Below, piece after piece: positions 32,971-44,175 of a stretch of DNA of 64,000 nucleotides. Source of the stretch: Cercospora beticola (taxonomy: Eukaryota > Ascomycota > Dothideomycetes > Mycosphaerellales > Mycosphaerellaceae); contig NC_088940.1 of assembly GCF_033473495.1 (NCBI RefSeq), positions 1,550,001 through 1,614,000 of the forward strand. The letters run 5' to 3'. The stretch's first letter is position 1, and the number at the start of each line of letters is the position of its first letter. The notes under the pieces are model-generated. The model was not told the origin of the DNA, made no database searches, and saw nothing but the letters and a program-made list of their open reading frames with translations. Both the position numbers and the translations under genes were made by a program.

Positions 32971-35900
32971 GGTAATGTCGGGACTCTCGTGCGTGTGTGA
33001 GCGCGGAGGAGTATATAGCAAGCAGTACACTTCAGACCTCACCATATCGCCGACTCCGGCGACAGCTCACCGACCCTGCTCTCGCGCGCAGAGAAGTTCC
33101 AAGCCAAGTCCACAAGTGCCATCAGACAAGGTACTTGACATCAGAAGGGACGGCACCCAGCCTCTTCGATACCAGAAAAGGGTATAGTTGGACGAAGCTG
33201 GAGCCATGTCGCGAAAGTCTGAGCGACAATGAGGAGACTGTGTCTTCCAATCGCTGTGCTGCGATGCGCGAGACTCAATGTTCAGAAGTCGTTGTGCGCG
33301 CGAACACGACGCCCGCCCGCGCGTTGTTGGGCCGGAATCAGGTCGAGCAAGGAACGCGTAAAGTGGTTGCATTAGCGTGAGACTGTGTGAGAAAGTCTGT
33401 CAAAAGTGATGGCTTTGTACACGATGTGAAGGTGGTGTTGGATGGATGTGGTTGTGGAGGAAGAATTGGGCTACGGGAGGCTATAGCAGCGTTATGAAGT
33501 ATCGGCTTTTGGGGGAACACGTGATGTGTCGGCTTTTGAGGGTCGGTTTTCGCTGTTGAAGTGCTACGGCATACTTTATGACTGCAGATGTCACAATTTC
33601 AGCGCACGCTTTGTGAGCTGGATTGCTTTTCCGCTGCTTTTCCGCAGCCAGCTTCCAAGTTCACTCGAACGCGGACACCGATACAGCATGCTGCTACCAC
33701 CGCGTCCTACGTACTTGTAGTACTTCTCACAAAACAATCTCGCTGTGACGTTTGCCTACCACACATAGTATCTGGAACCTGGTTCACAGCATCTCGCACA
33801 TCGCAACACAGTCTCCGGAGATATCGCCGTAAGCTGCACTGCAGCTTCAGCTGGCAACAAAAAGCTGTACCATGCTACGTCGTGAGATCCTCGCGAACGT
33901 GGCCACTGGGCAGAGGTAGGATTTTCCAAAGCAGCAGAGAGCAGCATTGTTGGTATTCAGTGGCTGAAATGTCATGTGCGCTTCCGTAGCCCTTTCGCTA
34001 CCAGCTCATGCAGCTTTGCGTGAGCGTGGCAGGCATCGTGCAGATCGACAAGGGGAGCATGTCTCAAGGAGTCGGACGACATGTGCAGTAGGATCAACAA
34101 GTGAGGATTGATCAATCTTTCCCATTCATTGCCGTACAATATAACATCTACAAGTGATTGTGTGCGTCACTCAGACCAGCTGGCAGCGACATGTTTTCGA
34201 GCGCTTTTCTTCTTTGCTACACGCACATCGATTGTTCCGCAAGTCGTGTCAAAGGCAAGGTATCCTGAGTCGAAGAACGGTCATCGACGCTTGTGACCGC
34301 TTGATGAATCGGATTTCGACTTTGGCGGGCTCGGCTTGGGCTGTTCGACTGGAGGCTTGACGGGAGCCGGCTTGTCGCCAGCTGGTTGCTGGCCGGGAGA
34401 GAATTGACTTCCCATGCACTGCAGGGCTGCGTCGCCCCTGTAGCGGTGTCAGTCCTCGACCCAGAATCATAAGCGCACTTTTACGAACTGGGGCCAGTCT
34501 GCTGGAATAGACATAATATTTGTGAGTGGCTCAGTGTTGTCAGTGGTGTTTGTCGTTCAGAAGATCAGTATCTTGGTTTTGTGGTTTCAGAATCGCGGCA
34601 AGAGAGGCCCTTCTTATATACATTGTCCTCGGCGCTTGATGCGATCACAGTGCCAACACCGGATATGTTGCACCACGATGGTTGTACACATGGGCATCCA
34701 GTGGCTGAGCGTATTCGCGCAAGTCGCTCGTTTCCAAGACTCCTGGTACGTGTTCCGCACGACGTGACGATTTTGCTGTTCACTCTGTGCCGCCTTGAAG
34801 GAGCAATCAAGACCTGAACGTGCCCAATGATTCCGAATTTATTGGACAAGGGAGACATCGTGAACTCTGGAACCTTGTAAGCCCGAAGTACCGCTCACCA
34901 CTTGAGACAGTACTGCTCGAGGAACGGGCAATGGCAGTGATCGTCGCTAGGGCATGCACGAATTTGTGTATCTGATCCAAGCCAATCGCCGTGCTGCAGT
35001 ACCGAGGGCACTGTAGTCATGCATGTGAAGCTGACAGATTGATATGAACGAGGTGGCAAGTGGATGCAAGCTTGACCAAATTCATACATCCCAATCACCG
35101 ACCACGCGGAAGCCAGCCAGGTGATACTCCGAGGCTGTGCCCCTAATTGGACGGAAGACGATGCCAAAATTGCCGATTGGGGCAGGGAGGGTCGACGAGG
35201 CTGATCATGTTATTCCTCGATAGGTAAGAATCCCAATGCGGTCGCTATACTCCTGCATGGTCCGTGTCGCTGGGTCTTGATCTTGTCAGGATGGGTTGCA
35301 GTATTATCGCTTACTCGATGCCGCACATGCTGCGATGTTCGAATGCGGATCTTTGGCCGAGCATGGATGTCGCAGCGCGAGCTTCCCGCATACACAAACT
35401 TCAGTGAACGACGTGGCAGTAGGTGCACAGAGCGAGAATCGCCTCGGGTGAATTCAAGGCTCATCTACTACTCCACACCGGACCTAGGTCGCAATGTAAT
35501 GCGCGAAAAGAAATCGTACATGGACTTCGACCAGTGCCGATGACAGTCTCTGGTGTCCAACTAGTCGTGCACCGCTTCGACGAGTTGCGCTGATCCGACG
35601 ATGCTCGTCTGATCTGGTGAAGTGAGATTCCGTCATACGTGCGACGGCCCTATGCTCCCAGGGTCGCGAAGAGAGGCGAAGCCACGCGTAGCATGTCGGC
35701 CCCGGTCGCTACCTCTCGTTCGGAGCCACTTCACCGCTTGTCGCCTTCGCTGCTGCGCGGGACTTTAACGTCCTTGTGCAGACCAGATCTTCTGTCTGCT
35801 TTGAAAGGCATTGGAAATGACTACAATGATCCTTCCAGCTGAAGGCTTCCAGGCCGTGAAGAGGCGTCGTTGGTGCCCAAGTGGAGTCCACGATCCCAGA

Positions 35901-36847
35901 TTTCGCAGAGCACAATACCGAGGTCTGACCCAACGGCTGATGAAGTATGACCATCATTTGTACTGCACGCCCATGCGTACGACTTGCATGAGACTGCGCG
36001 TGGAACAGACAGAGCCAGCGAGAATTCCGCGTTCGAGATGAAGTTGAAAAAAGCTCGTACTTTGCTCCGGACCAGAGTCCGGAAGAGGCTACATAGAACC
36101 CATGTGAAGCGTGCGATGTCCCTGGAACGAAAGCCCATCCGGTCACGCATGTGAGAAGTGAGGTAAGAGACACATGGATCCGTGCTGTGGCTGCGCGACA
36201 GGAACAGGATAGTCGCTGATCTCTCAGGTCGCACGGGCGTTGTGGCTTCGCGTTTCGACGCCACCCAACAGCGCTCAGCTTCTCTGGAAGACTCCATAGA
36301 CCGAGAGCAGCGCCGTTGGTCGTGCAGAGGCGGACGAAGGATCTTTGTTCGCGGCCCTGGCACTGTTTCACAGCAGCTGAACGGCCCTCCCAAAGTTGGA
36401 AGTTGTCTTCGCTGGCTCATCGAGGCCTTCGTTCCGGGCGTACCTGTGTGCTTGTGTATGCGATGGCGTTCGGATGAGCTTGCATCCGTGGCATTCGGAA
36501 GCACATCTATGCGTGGCTCAGCAACATTGCGCGCCATGTTGGTGCGAGGAAAAGAAGACGAGTGACGTTGGAAAGCGGGAAGACGTTCGAAATGTCTTGG
36601 CAACAAAGCTCCGGGTTCAGCGGACGCAGGCACTGCAGGCACGAGGAAGCCGCATTTCATGTGTTGAGTTCATTCCCAAGACTGTTCGCGAGATAGGGCT
36701 CATCAATTTCTTGTCAGTGCGCTTGTGTGCGAAGTCTTCATCGAAGGGTATCATTGGTCTATACAGAATCTGGCACAAACGGAACGCTATCTATGGCGGC
36801 AGCCCTTCGGTATTAATACAATCTATCCGGCTGGTCTGAAGGAAACA
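32971..36847. other. Gene-poor stretch
   Basis: Almost 3.9 kb without a supportable gene, the largest empty region of the window. The longest open frame (minus, 35821-36660, ATG-started, 279 codons) is rich in Ser, Arg, His and Cys, has no domain, and overlaps another long frame, so I do not call it. I saw no repeats, terminal inverted repeats or transposase remnants. Confidence 0.45.
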
Positions 36848-37936
36848 TCATGCATGCTTCAGCCCAATTTTCCCTTCTCCTGCAAGCTTCTTTTGACGCC
36901 ATTGCCATTCAACCAGTACGGGTAGGAAATGCCACAAATCAAAGTCTGGCCAGAGGATGTTGAGGAATTTGATTTCGGTGTTTTCGTGCACTTGCCACAG
37001 CATGAAGTCGGACAAGCGCGCAACACCCGATGTACGGATCAGTAAGTCCAGTGGCGGCGCATCGTGTGTATAGGTGTTTTTTGTCAGTGTCTCTGCCGTG
37101 ATGTTCTCTGGGTCTGGCAGATTTGCTGTCTTCCTTGTTGCAGCCTTGAGCACTGGTGATGTGGAATTCGACGTTTGTGACGAAGCTGGATCCATGTGCG
37201 ACGAGTTATCGAGATCCTGTGTCGATACTGAGTCGGCGTCGGAGGTGGCATGGGAAATTTCTTTGGGTGAGTCCTCCTCCTCCACGGCTGGTAGATTTTG
37301 GCTGAGAATGTTCCTCTGGATGTGGGTTTCGCTGAACGGCCTCTTGAGCTGCGGACGCGTCGGCGGCTTGCTGAAGTCTCGGACAGTCTCTCGCACACTG
37401 TGCGTAATCTCCTCCCGTCCAGTGTAAGGAAAACACACATTGAGCACGGCATTGTGATTGTGTTTGGTCATATCCACAGCATGATCCATCTGAGCCTGAA
37501 CGTCCTCCCTCACCAAGCTCTTGTCGCCCAGTATACGAACGCTCGCTCCATATCGGTCCAAGAGCTCTCCGTGCTGGCTCAGCTGTACGAGCTTCGTCTT
37601 GGCCATGTCCATCAGCGCGTCAACTTCATATTTGCTGCGCTTGAAGTTCTCAATGCTGAACGCGTAGACCGTCACGACGCGCACGCCACTCTTGTAGCAG
37701 ACTTCGAGGATTCGCGCCAGCGCTTCGAATCCCATGTTGTGTCCCTCGATCGTCTCGACTTTGCTTTGTCGTGCCCACCGCCTATTGCCGTCCATGACGA
37801 AAGCGACATGTTCCGGTATGGGACCACATTTCAGACTGCCGATGAGCAATTCTCGCAACTGATTGATCCCCCATTCCACCGGAGGCGAGGAGAGAAGCCA
37901 TTTTCGTAGATGGGCGCTGTGCTGGTTTGTCGTCAT
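36848..37936 (-). CDS. Cis-prenyltransferase (dehydrodolichyl diphosphate synthase, Rer2/Srt1 type)
   Basis: Condenses isopentenyl diphosphate onto farnesyl diphosphate in cis to make the dolichol backbone for N-glycosylation, at the ER membrane. Single exon, 362 residues; ATG at 37934-37936. Family motifs are all present: HVAFVMDGNRRWAR (catalytic Asp near residue 49), GHNMGFEALARILE, VVTVYAFSIENFKR, LNVCFPYTGREEI and the C-terminal DLLIRTSGVARLSDFMLWQV. A Ser/Asp/Glu/Thr-rich insert of about 85-95 residues (for example AVEEEDSPKEISHATSDADS) lies between the YTGREEI strand and the RTSG motif. It makes the protein longer than typical yeast Rer2 (286 residues) and is probably a disordered loop. 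The conserved RxG-type C-terminus seen in the NgBR partner is not evident. In tandem with the monooxygenase upstream. Confidence 0.93.
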   Translation of the reverse strand: MTTNQHSAHLRKWLLSSPPVEWGINQLRELLIGSLKCGPIPEHVAFVMDGNRRWARQSKVETIEGHNMGFEALARILEVCYKSGVRVVTVYAFSIENFKRSKYEVDALMDMAKTKLVQLSQHGELLDRYGASVRILGDKSLVREDVQAQMDHAVDMTKHNHNAVLNVCFPYTGREEITHSVRETVRDFSKPPTRPQLKRPFSETHIQRNILSQNLPAVEEEDSPKEISHATSDADSVSTQDLDNSSHMDPASSQTSNSTSPVLKAATRKTANLPDPENITAETLTKNTYTHDAPPLDLLIRTSGVARLSDFMLWQVHENTEIKFLNILWPDFDLWHFLPVLVEWQWRQKKLAGEGKIGLKHA

Positions 37937-38345
37937 GGTGTATATGAAGGTAGGCGGTCGAATCGGAAATTCAGTCAGCGGAGCGGTCGGGATGTGCTGC
38001 GATTTATTGAGGGTAGCATCGAGGCAGCAGCATTAGGAAACGTAGGAGTAATGTGTTGTGGGAAATAGCTGCGACGTGGCTGAGCGCAGGCCTGCGCAAT
38101 AGACACCAAGACTCTCTTGTCAATGCTCCGCGGACTCGACTTGTTTCCAATGTGCCAGCTGAGAGTTGGCTTTCGGCTGCTCCTTCCGCCACGCCTGAAC
38201 GAGTGAAACCCTGCAGATGACGCGCCGCTCTTTCTCAGCCACATCTTGGCTGACGATGCACTGCTATACACGATGTGGCCATTCACTTGCATCGATGCAA
38301 TCCAAAATACCACGCTATACATCCTCTGGTAATATATCATTACAC
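37937..38345. other. Spacer between tandem minus-strand genes
   Basis: About 400 bases forming the promoter of the cis-prenyltransferase and the 3' flank of the monooxygenase. No gene is seen. Confidence 0.4.
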
Positions 38346-40078
38346 TTACTCACTCTTGTTACCTTCCTTCATCATAGCAGCCTGTCTCGTTGCTTGCTGT
38401 CGCTGCACCGCGGCATTGTCGGCGAAAATTTGCTGACGTGCCCCTGGCCACGCTGGTCTCTTGCCCACATCAAACAGTGCATATATGGCCGGCGAGGTCA
38501 TTCCGCTCTGACAGATATTATACAGTTCCCGATCCTGCCACCACATCTTCCATGCACACCAGTTCACCCATCTCCCTACCACGCCAAAATGTTCTCTGAT
38601 GCCGATACCTGCGGTGCGATCTAACCAGGCTGCATAGTCTGCCATCGGCACCATAAATGGGTAGAATGTCGATTGAGCACGATACTTCTTGGCCACAGCC
38701 GAACGCCAAGCTCTGTATTTTTGTCTCCAGCTTTCCATCTCTGTCAGGCTAGGGAGTGATGAGTTGCCCAGCCATATCTGGGAGATGGCGTTGATTTGAA
38801 CGAAGAATTGGCTAAATCCTGGAAGTGCGAAAGCTCCGTGCGCACAGAGAGCAATCGAGTTGCGGAGCTGAGGGTCCGGATGGATCGGATACATATGGCG
38901 ATAATAACTCGATGCCTCTCCTGGCACAGGGTATGGCTCGATTTCCGCAGGCAACTTTACGGGTACCTCGGCGTCGTAGCCAGTGCAGTAAATCACTGAG
39001 GCGATTTCTTCTAGTATCCGGCCGCTCGAAAGTTCAACGCTCTTCGGTCCTACGAAACGCTTGACAGCCGCCACTGGTTCGCATAATCCAGATTCCAGAT
39101 GAGGCCAGATCGCGGAAGCAATGAGAGGAGTGGTGACAGCGAAAGAAGGAGCAGGACTCAGACCCCAGCTCGCATGTTGATTGGGATAGGCCTTCTTTGA
39201 CATCATATTGAGAAGGAAATCCATCATCCACGTATGCAAAGCCGGGAAAAGACCAGACAAATAGACCAGGAAAATCGTAAAATTCAACGACGGCAAGCGG
39301 TCGAAGACTGATCCGTCTGTGTTGTATCGCGGTAGGAGAGTTAGGCCTGAGCGATGGGCCACATATACTTTGGTAGCATGACCCGCGAGAGCAGCAATTG
39401 TGTCCTGAGCCGACGCATGGAGACCAACTATCAGCACTGTTTGGTTCTTGTACTTCGCGGGGTCGTAGAACTTGACGCAGTGCTCAGCAGGTCCTTCGAA
39501 GAGTTCGATGCCATCGAGTTTGGGAAACTTCGGTTTCGTAAAAGATCCGGTCGCTAAGGCAATCTTGTCGAAAAGCTCGACTGGTCGAGACTGGCCATTC
39601 TTGACAGTCGACAAAGACCATTTCGTACCGTTCCACGATAGCTCTGTAGCCTTGGTACTCAGACGTATGTGTGGCCATAGTTCGAACTGCTGGGCATAGT
39701 CGTTGAAGTACTTGTAAAGTTGACCCGCGGTGGGAAAGTCATCCATTTCCTCGGACATAGGAAAATCAGGAATGGCGGACCTATTGGAGAGTGATATAAG
39801 ACGAAAGCTGATTCAAGCCAACCAGCCGTGGGCATACCTGTATTTGCTGGAGTTGAACTGCGTGGTTTTGAGCGCCGACAGAGCTTCGTCTGCATCAGGC
39901 TTCCACAAGCCTCCTACCCAGGACCGACCCTCGTATAGTGTGACGTCGAATCCATCTTGCTTGAAAGTCTTCAGAGCTATGAGACCCAGAGGCCTGCAAG
40001 AAAATCAGTCAGCAGAACTGTCACATGTCCACAATGCAATCCTCACCCGCCACCAATTACTGCTACACGAGGCGCCAT
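38346..40078 (-). CDS. Flavin-containing monooxygenase (FMO/Baeyer-Villiger-like)
   Basis: FAD- and NADPH-dependent monooxygenase oxidising a soft nucleophile or carbonyl; the substrate is unknown. Exons 40047-40078, 39838-39993 and 38346-39780, separated by 53- and 57-nt introns (GTGAGG...TTGCAG; GTATGC...CCAATAG), give 540 residues. The N-terminus MAPRVAVIGGGPLGLIALKT is the FAD GxGxxG fold, followed by LYEGRSWVGGLW. The class signature FxGxxxH appears as FEGPAEHCVKFYDP. The NADPH-binding loop is VLIVGLHASAQDTIA, where the usual GxGxSA has His for the second Gly. The C-terminal FATGY-like motif is VIYCTGYDAEVP. Hydrophobic FLVYLSGLFPALHTW may be a membrane-associating loop. The gene is divergent from the cyclase at 40968, and the shared 890-base region could control both. 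Confidence 0.9.
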
Positions 40079-40730
40079 GCTCACTCCAAATTGCCGAGTT
40101 AGTGCTATCGTTTAGTGGTCACTGTACATGAACACGGAGAATACAAAATTGGTAGGAGATCAGGAACAGAGATTTCGGGATGGCGGTTATATGCTGTGCA
40201 TCAGCTGGCGCCAGTCAGCAAATCCAGCTGACAACAGGCTTTGCGCGCTCCTAGACCACTTCTTGTCCGACATGGGCACACAGTACTTCAGCTCGAAGGA
40301 TCTTGCAACCCTACCATCGGATGCTGGCATGTGGTAGCCTAGCGTGCTGAGCGGCTGAAAGGAAAGTACCATGTCTGGAAACAACGAACGGAGCGAAGTG
40401 AATTGTGCTCATGGGAGTGAGGTCCACGATCATCTAAGCGGTGATGATGACAGTGCTTTGAAGACACGAGTGTTGATGTTGGTGAACGGTGGCGGCAGAG
40501 TGGCAGTCGCGCTAACGAGAAAGGGAGCGACTCGGTATTGCCTACTTAGGTTAGGCACTATTGCCTGAACTCTGTTTCGAGAGTTCGCCGAACCCGGAGG
40601 AAGCCATCATTCATACGCGGGCCTGCACATCTCGCCATCAAGGTCGATTAGTCGCGTGTATTAATCAAAAGGTCAGGCCAATCTCGCTCCAGGAATGATT
40701 GCACTTCACGCATACTGGGCGACCTTGTCA

Positions 40731-40955
40731 ATGGCGATGAACAACAACCCTTCCACCGAAAGCCAGGTCATGAAGCAAGAGATCTCCTCTTCGACCCCGC
40801 TCAATGACCGAGCTCCATCGCTGTCAGTAAATCCAGAGCTTCAAGAGGTAGGTCATTCTGTTGTAATAAGTAGCAGGCCTATCCTCATTCATCTCGGACC
40901 ATCTTATCTTGCGAAGCTCGCTACAGTATCTTTATCATCCTTGCAGTACATCTAA
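40731..40955 (+). other. Possible spliced upstream open reading frame in the cyclase leader
   Basis: An ATG at 40731 opens 39 codons (MAMNNNPSTESQVMKQEISS and onward to NPELQE) up to a good donor GTAGGT at 40848. The 99-nt intron ends TTGCAG at 40946, and the next exon adds Tyr-Ile and a TAA at 40953-40955, 13 bases before the cyclase ATG. The peptide cannot be fused in frame with the cyclase by any splice I can find. It could be a regulatory upstream frame or a chance leader. Confidence 0.3.
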
Positions 40956-40967
40956 CTTGAAGCGAAA

Positions 40968-42084
40968 ATGGTCGACGCAGTCAAATCAGCTTTGGGCATG
41001 GGCAAAACAGTCCCAGACTTCGATGACCTTCCCAAGGTCGAGGGAATGCCACAAGGTAAGAAGAACTGCGATGTTTTCAACGCAGGATGTGGACAGAGCT
41101 AAATAGTGTACAGGCTGCGCGTGGGGAGTCTGGGATAAATTCCGAGAGGACGGAAAGAAAGATATCTATGGTACTCTGAACCTCCTCACTCCAGCAGTTG
41201 TCAAGGCTGCCTACGCCGAAGCTAAAGAAGGCGTCCATGTATCCTTGAACTGGCCCATTGGAGCCATCAAGACACCCGGATTCATGCGTAAAGGACTTGT
41301 GCACAAGACTTTCTCCTTCGTCGACACTCCTCTGGCGGCCCACGGCTACGATGATGAGATCGAATTCAATACTCAGTGCAGCTCCCAGTGGGATTCTCTG
41401 ATGCACTTCCATCATCAACCAAGTCAGTCAGGCTACAATGGCATCAAGACTACTGCAGAGGAACTGGTGCAAGCGCATGGCAACGAAGACAAGGATAAAA
41501 TGATCGCAACTTTGAACCACTGGCACGATCGTGGCGGAATGGTGGCACGTGGAGTTTTCATCGACTTCAAGAAATATGCCGATGAGACTGGCCGAGCTTT
41601 CAATCCCTACACGGATGACAAGATCACAATCGAAGACATCGAGACCATTGCAAAGAAGCAGGGTGTTGAGTTCAGGGAAGGCGATGTCATCATCATTCGA
41701 TCTGGCTTCACTGAGGGCTTGACTGATAAGACTGGCGAGGAGCAAGAGAAACTCATGGGTTCTCACCGTGTCTGTGGTGTTGTCGGCACCCCAGAGGCGG
41801 CCAAGTGGTTCTGGAACAAGCACTTCTCGGCAGTCGCAGGCGACATGATCGCATTCGAGCACATCCCGTCCGTGGTCGATGGTAAAGAAGTACCAGTCTC
41901 CGACCTGGTGTTGCATCAATACTTCCTGGCCCTGTTTGGAATGAGCATTGGCGAGCTCTGGGATCTGAAGGCATTGAGCGAGACTTGTGCCAAGTTGAAC
42001 CGATATTCTTTCTTGTTGACCAGTGTGCCATTGAATGTGCCAGGTGCTATTGGCTCGCCACCAAATGCTTTGGCCATCTTCTAA
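40968..42084 (+). CDS. Cyclase-family (kynurenine formamidase-like) hydrolase
   Basis: Metal-dependent hydrolase of the cyclase superfamily (Pfam cyclase), whose members open or close amide and lactone rings; the fungal substrate is unknown. Exon 1 (40968-41055), a 58-nt intron (GTAAGA...TGTACAG) and exon 2 (41114-42084) give 352 residues, the normal size for the fungal group. The metal-site region is FNTQCSSQWDSLMHFHHQP, the fungal variant of the bacterial HxGTHxDxPxH motif with the Asp and last His kept. Also present are GGMVARGVFIDFKKYADETG, FREGDVIIIRSGFTEGL and a C-terminal HQYFLALFGMSIGELWDL. No signal peptide is seen. It precedes the dehydrogenase at 42530 on the same strand and is divergent from the flavin monooxygenase. 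Confidence 0.88.
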
Positions 42085-42529
42085 AGAAGGACGATATCGA
42101 ATCTGCTCCAGAGTATGTACGCAAGTAGTTTGCAGACCAGATACTGAAATTCTTGCCCTTCTACCGAAAATCGGACATCGACTCCTGAAGAATCTTGAGG
42201 CACAACATAGGCATGGAAGATTCTTTGCGCATAGCGCCACGCAATGTGCGTACAATCTTTGTGGTGTTTGAATGGTAGTATGGTGCAGCCAAGACAGCAA
42301 GCGTGTGCTGGCGGGGCGCTGCGAGCCCAGAAGAAAGCCACGGCTAAAAGATTTGCCTGAGAGATCCGATTGCGCATAAGCCGAGAAGCACGACTTTTGC
42401 CGCCTGTATCGAGGTTGAGAATAGATATATGTTGCGACCATAGAGCATCGAAACCAGATATCAGAAAGCAAGAAATCTGTTCCGCAGCATCTAATACTTT
42501 GCAAACTTGGACAAGCTTCATCTACCACC
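42085..42529. other. Spacer between cyclase and dehydrogenase genes
   Basis: 445 bases on the plus-strand side of two co-oriented genes, with a C/A-rich leader (TCTACCACCATG) before the dehydrogenase start. No gene is seen. Confidence 0.4.
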
Positions 42530-43817
42530 ATGTCTCCAATCGCTATTACAGACGACTCTCGGGAGTACAGCATAGCATGCATGCCAGCAGATGGCATCGG
42601 TCCAGAAGTCATTGATGCCGGGGTTGATGTTCTGAAGACACTGAGCGCTGCTTCAGGCGCCTTCAAACTCAACTTCGAGAACTACGACTGGTCATCAGAG
42701 TCATACAAGAAAACCGGCAAATACATTCCAGACGGTGGACTGGAGAGTCTCAAGAAGCACGATGCGATTCTCTTCGGTGCAGTGGGAGCTCCAGACGTAC
42801 CAGATCATGTTTCGCTGTGGGGTTTGAGGCTAGCAATCTGCCAGCCATTCCAGCAATACGCCAACGTTCGACCGACGAAGATCTTCAAGGGAACACAGTC
42901 ACCTCTGAGAAATGCGAGCACTGGCGATCTGGACTGGGTGATCATTCGTGAGAACTCGGAGGGCGAGTATGCTGGACAGGGAGGCCGCTCACATCGTGGT
43001 CAACCTTGGGAGACGAGCACGGAGGTGTCTATCTTCACACGCCATGCTGTGACCCGGCTGTTGCGATTCGCTTTTGAGACAGCACAGAAGAGGCCGAAGA
43101 AGCACATCACTGTTGTGACCAAATCGAACGCACAGCGCAATGGTTCGTACCAAAGTTACAGCGACATGAATATCGCAGTGGGCCGCTGACTTGCATGCAG
43201 GAATGGTGATGTGGGACGAGATCGCGCTTGAAGTGTCCAAGGAGTTCCCAGATGTTGAGATGTAAGTAGAGATGTGAGCATGAAGCTATTGACCAGCCTG
43301 CTGACCAGACCATTTATTGCAGGGACAAAATGCTTGTCGACGCCATGACATGCCGTATGGTGTTGCAGCCAAACTCGCTCGACACGATTGTTGCAACGAA
43401 CCTGCACGCAGATATCCTCAGCGATCTCGCAGCAGCACTCGCTGGGTCTATCGGCATTGCGCCCACATCAAACCTCGACCCTACGCGCCAGGTATGTCCT
43501 TTTCTTCCCAGCTCGTCCCCTGCGTGCTCACTTTTCTTCAGAACCCAAGCATGTTCGAGCCAATTCACGGCTCAGCCTTCGACATCACCGGCAAGGGCGT
43601 TGCGAACCCAGTTGCGACTTTCTGGACGGCGGCGGAGATGCTGAAGTGGCTCGGCGAGGAAGAGGCTGCGGATCGACTGCTCGAATGCGTGGAAGAGGTT
43701 TGCGGGCAAGGCATTCTCACACGCGACCTCGGAGGCACTGCTGGCACGAAGGAAGTGACCGAAGCAGTGAAATCGGCCATCAACCGATCATACAAGGCAC
43801 AAAAGAGCGTGTCGTGA
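42530..43817 (+). CDS. Isocitrate/isopropylmalate-family dehydrogenase, tartrate or D-malate type
   Basis: NAD-dependent oxidative decarboxylase of beta-hydroxyacids; the TTUC/DmlA-like branch acts on tartrate or D-malate and needs Mn or Mg. Four exons, 42530-43142, 43201-43261, 43323-43491 and 43542-43817, with 50-61 nt introns. The first uses a GTTCGT donor, less common than GTAAGT. The product has 372 residues. Motifs are IACMPADGIGPEVIDAGV at the N-terminus, LFGAVGAPDVPDHVSLWGLR, the substrate-binding DWVIIRENSEGEYAGQGG, the metal-site DAMTCRMVLQ and DTIVATNLHADILSDLAAAL, and the NAD-binding MFEPIHGSAFDITGKGVANP. The VSLWGLRLAICQPFQQYANV segment matches the tartrate/D-malate branch rather than LeuB. 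It lies 445 bases after the cyclase on the same strand, suggesting related catabolism; no coupling is shown. Confidence 0.9.
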
Positions 43818-44175
43818 GCGTGGTTCCCTGTTATACCCGAGAAATAGAGCTGTCAAATAGAATCTTCGTCCGCATGCTCCCCTGCGCACATCTCGATACC
43901 AATGATGCGCCAGTATGTTTGTTTGGCGAGTTAGGCGGGCTCCGTGCCTTGCCTTGCGATGGAGAGGATCTCGCTCGACGATCGTGTGGCGGAGGAATAT
44001 TGTTCCAGGGTAAGTTAGTGTTTGCGTGCGGTGATCGTCGTGGTGGCGCGAAGCTTGCACGTCACGAGGTTGACAGTCTTGGCAGCACGCGACAACCATC
44101 TGTGATCTGCGGCGCTCTTTCAACCACCAGCACCATCAATCCGTTACACCTCTCCCATCGATCCAGACTCTCACC
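43818..44175. other. Spacer
   Basis: 358 bases between the dehydrogenase stop and the small-protein ATG at 44176. No coding sequence is seen. Confidence 0.4.

Noticed and set aside
35821..36660. ATG-started minus-strand frame of 279 codons
   Set aside because: Composition is rich in Ser, Arg, His and Cys with no domain, a second long frame overlaps it, and there is no splice or start support. Chance frame more likely.
37298..37909. 203-codon plus-strand frame over the cis-prenyltransferase
   Set aside because: Antisense shadow of the catalytic domain.
41428..42672. 414-codon frame antisense to the cyclase and the dehydrogenase start
   Set aside because: Lies opposite well-supported coding sequence with strong family motifs; a shadow of the real genes.
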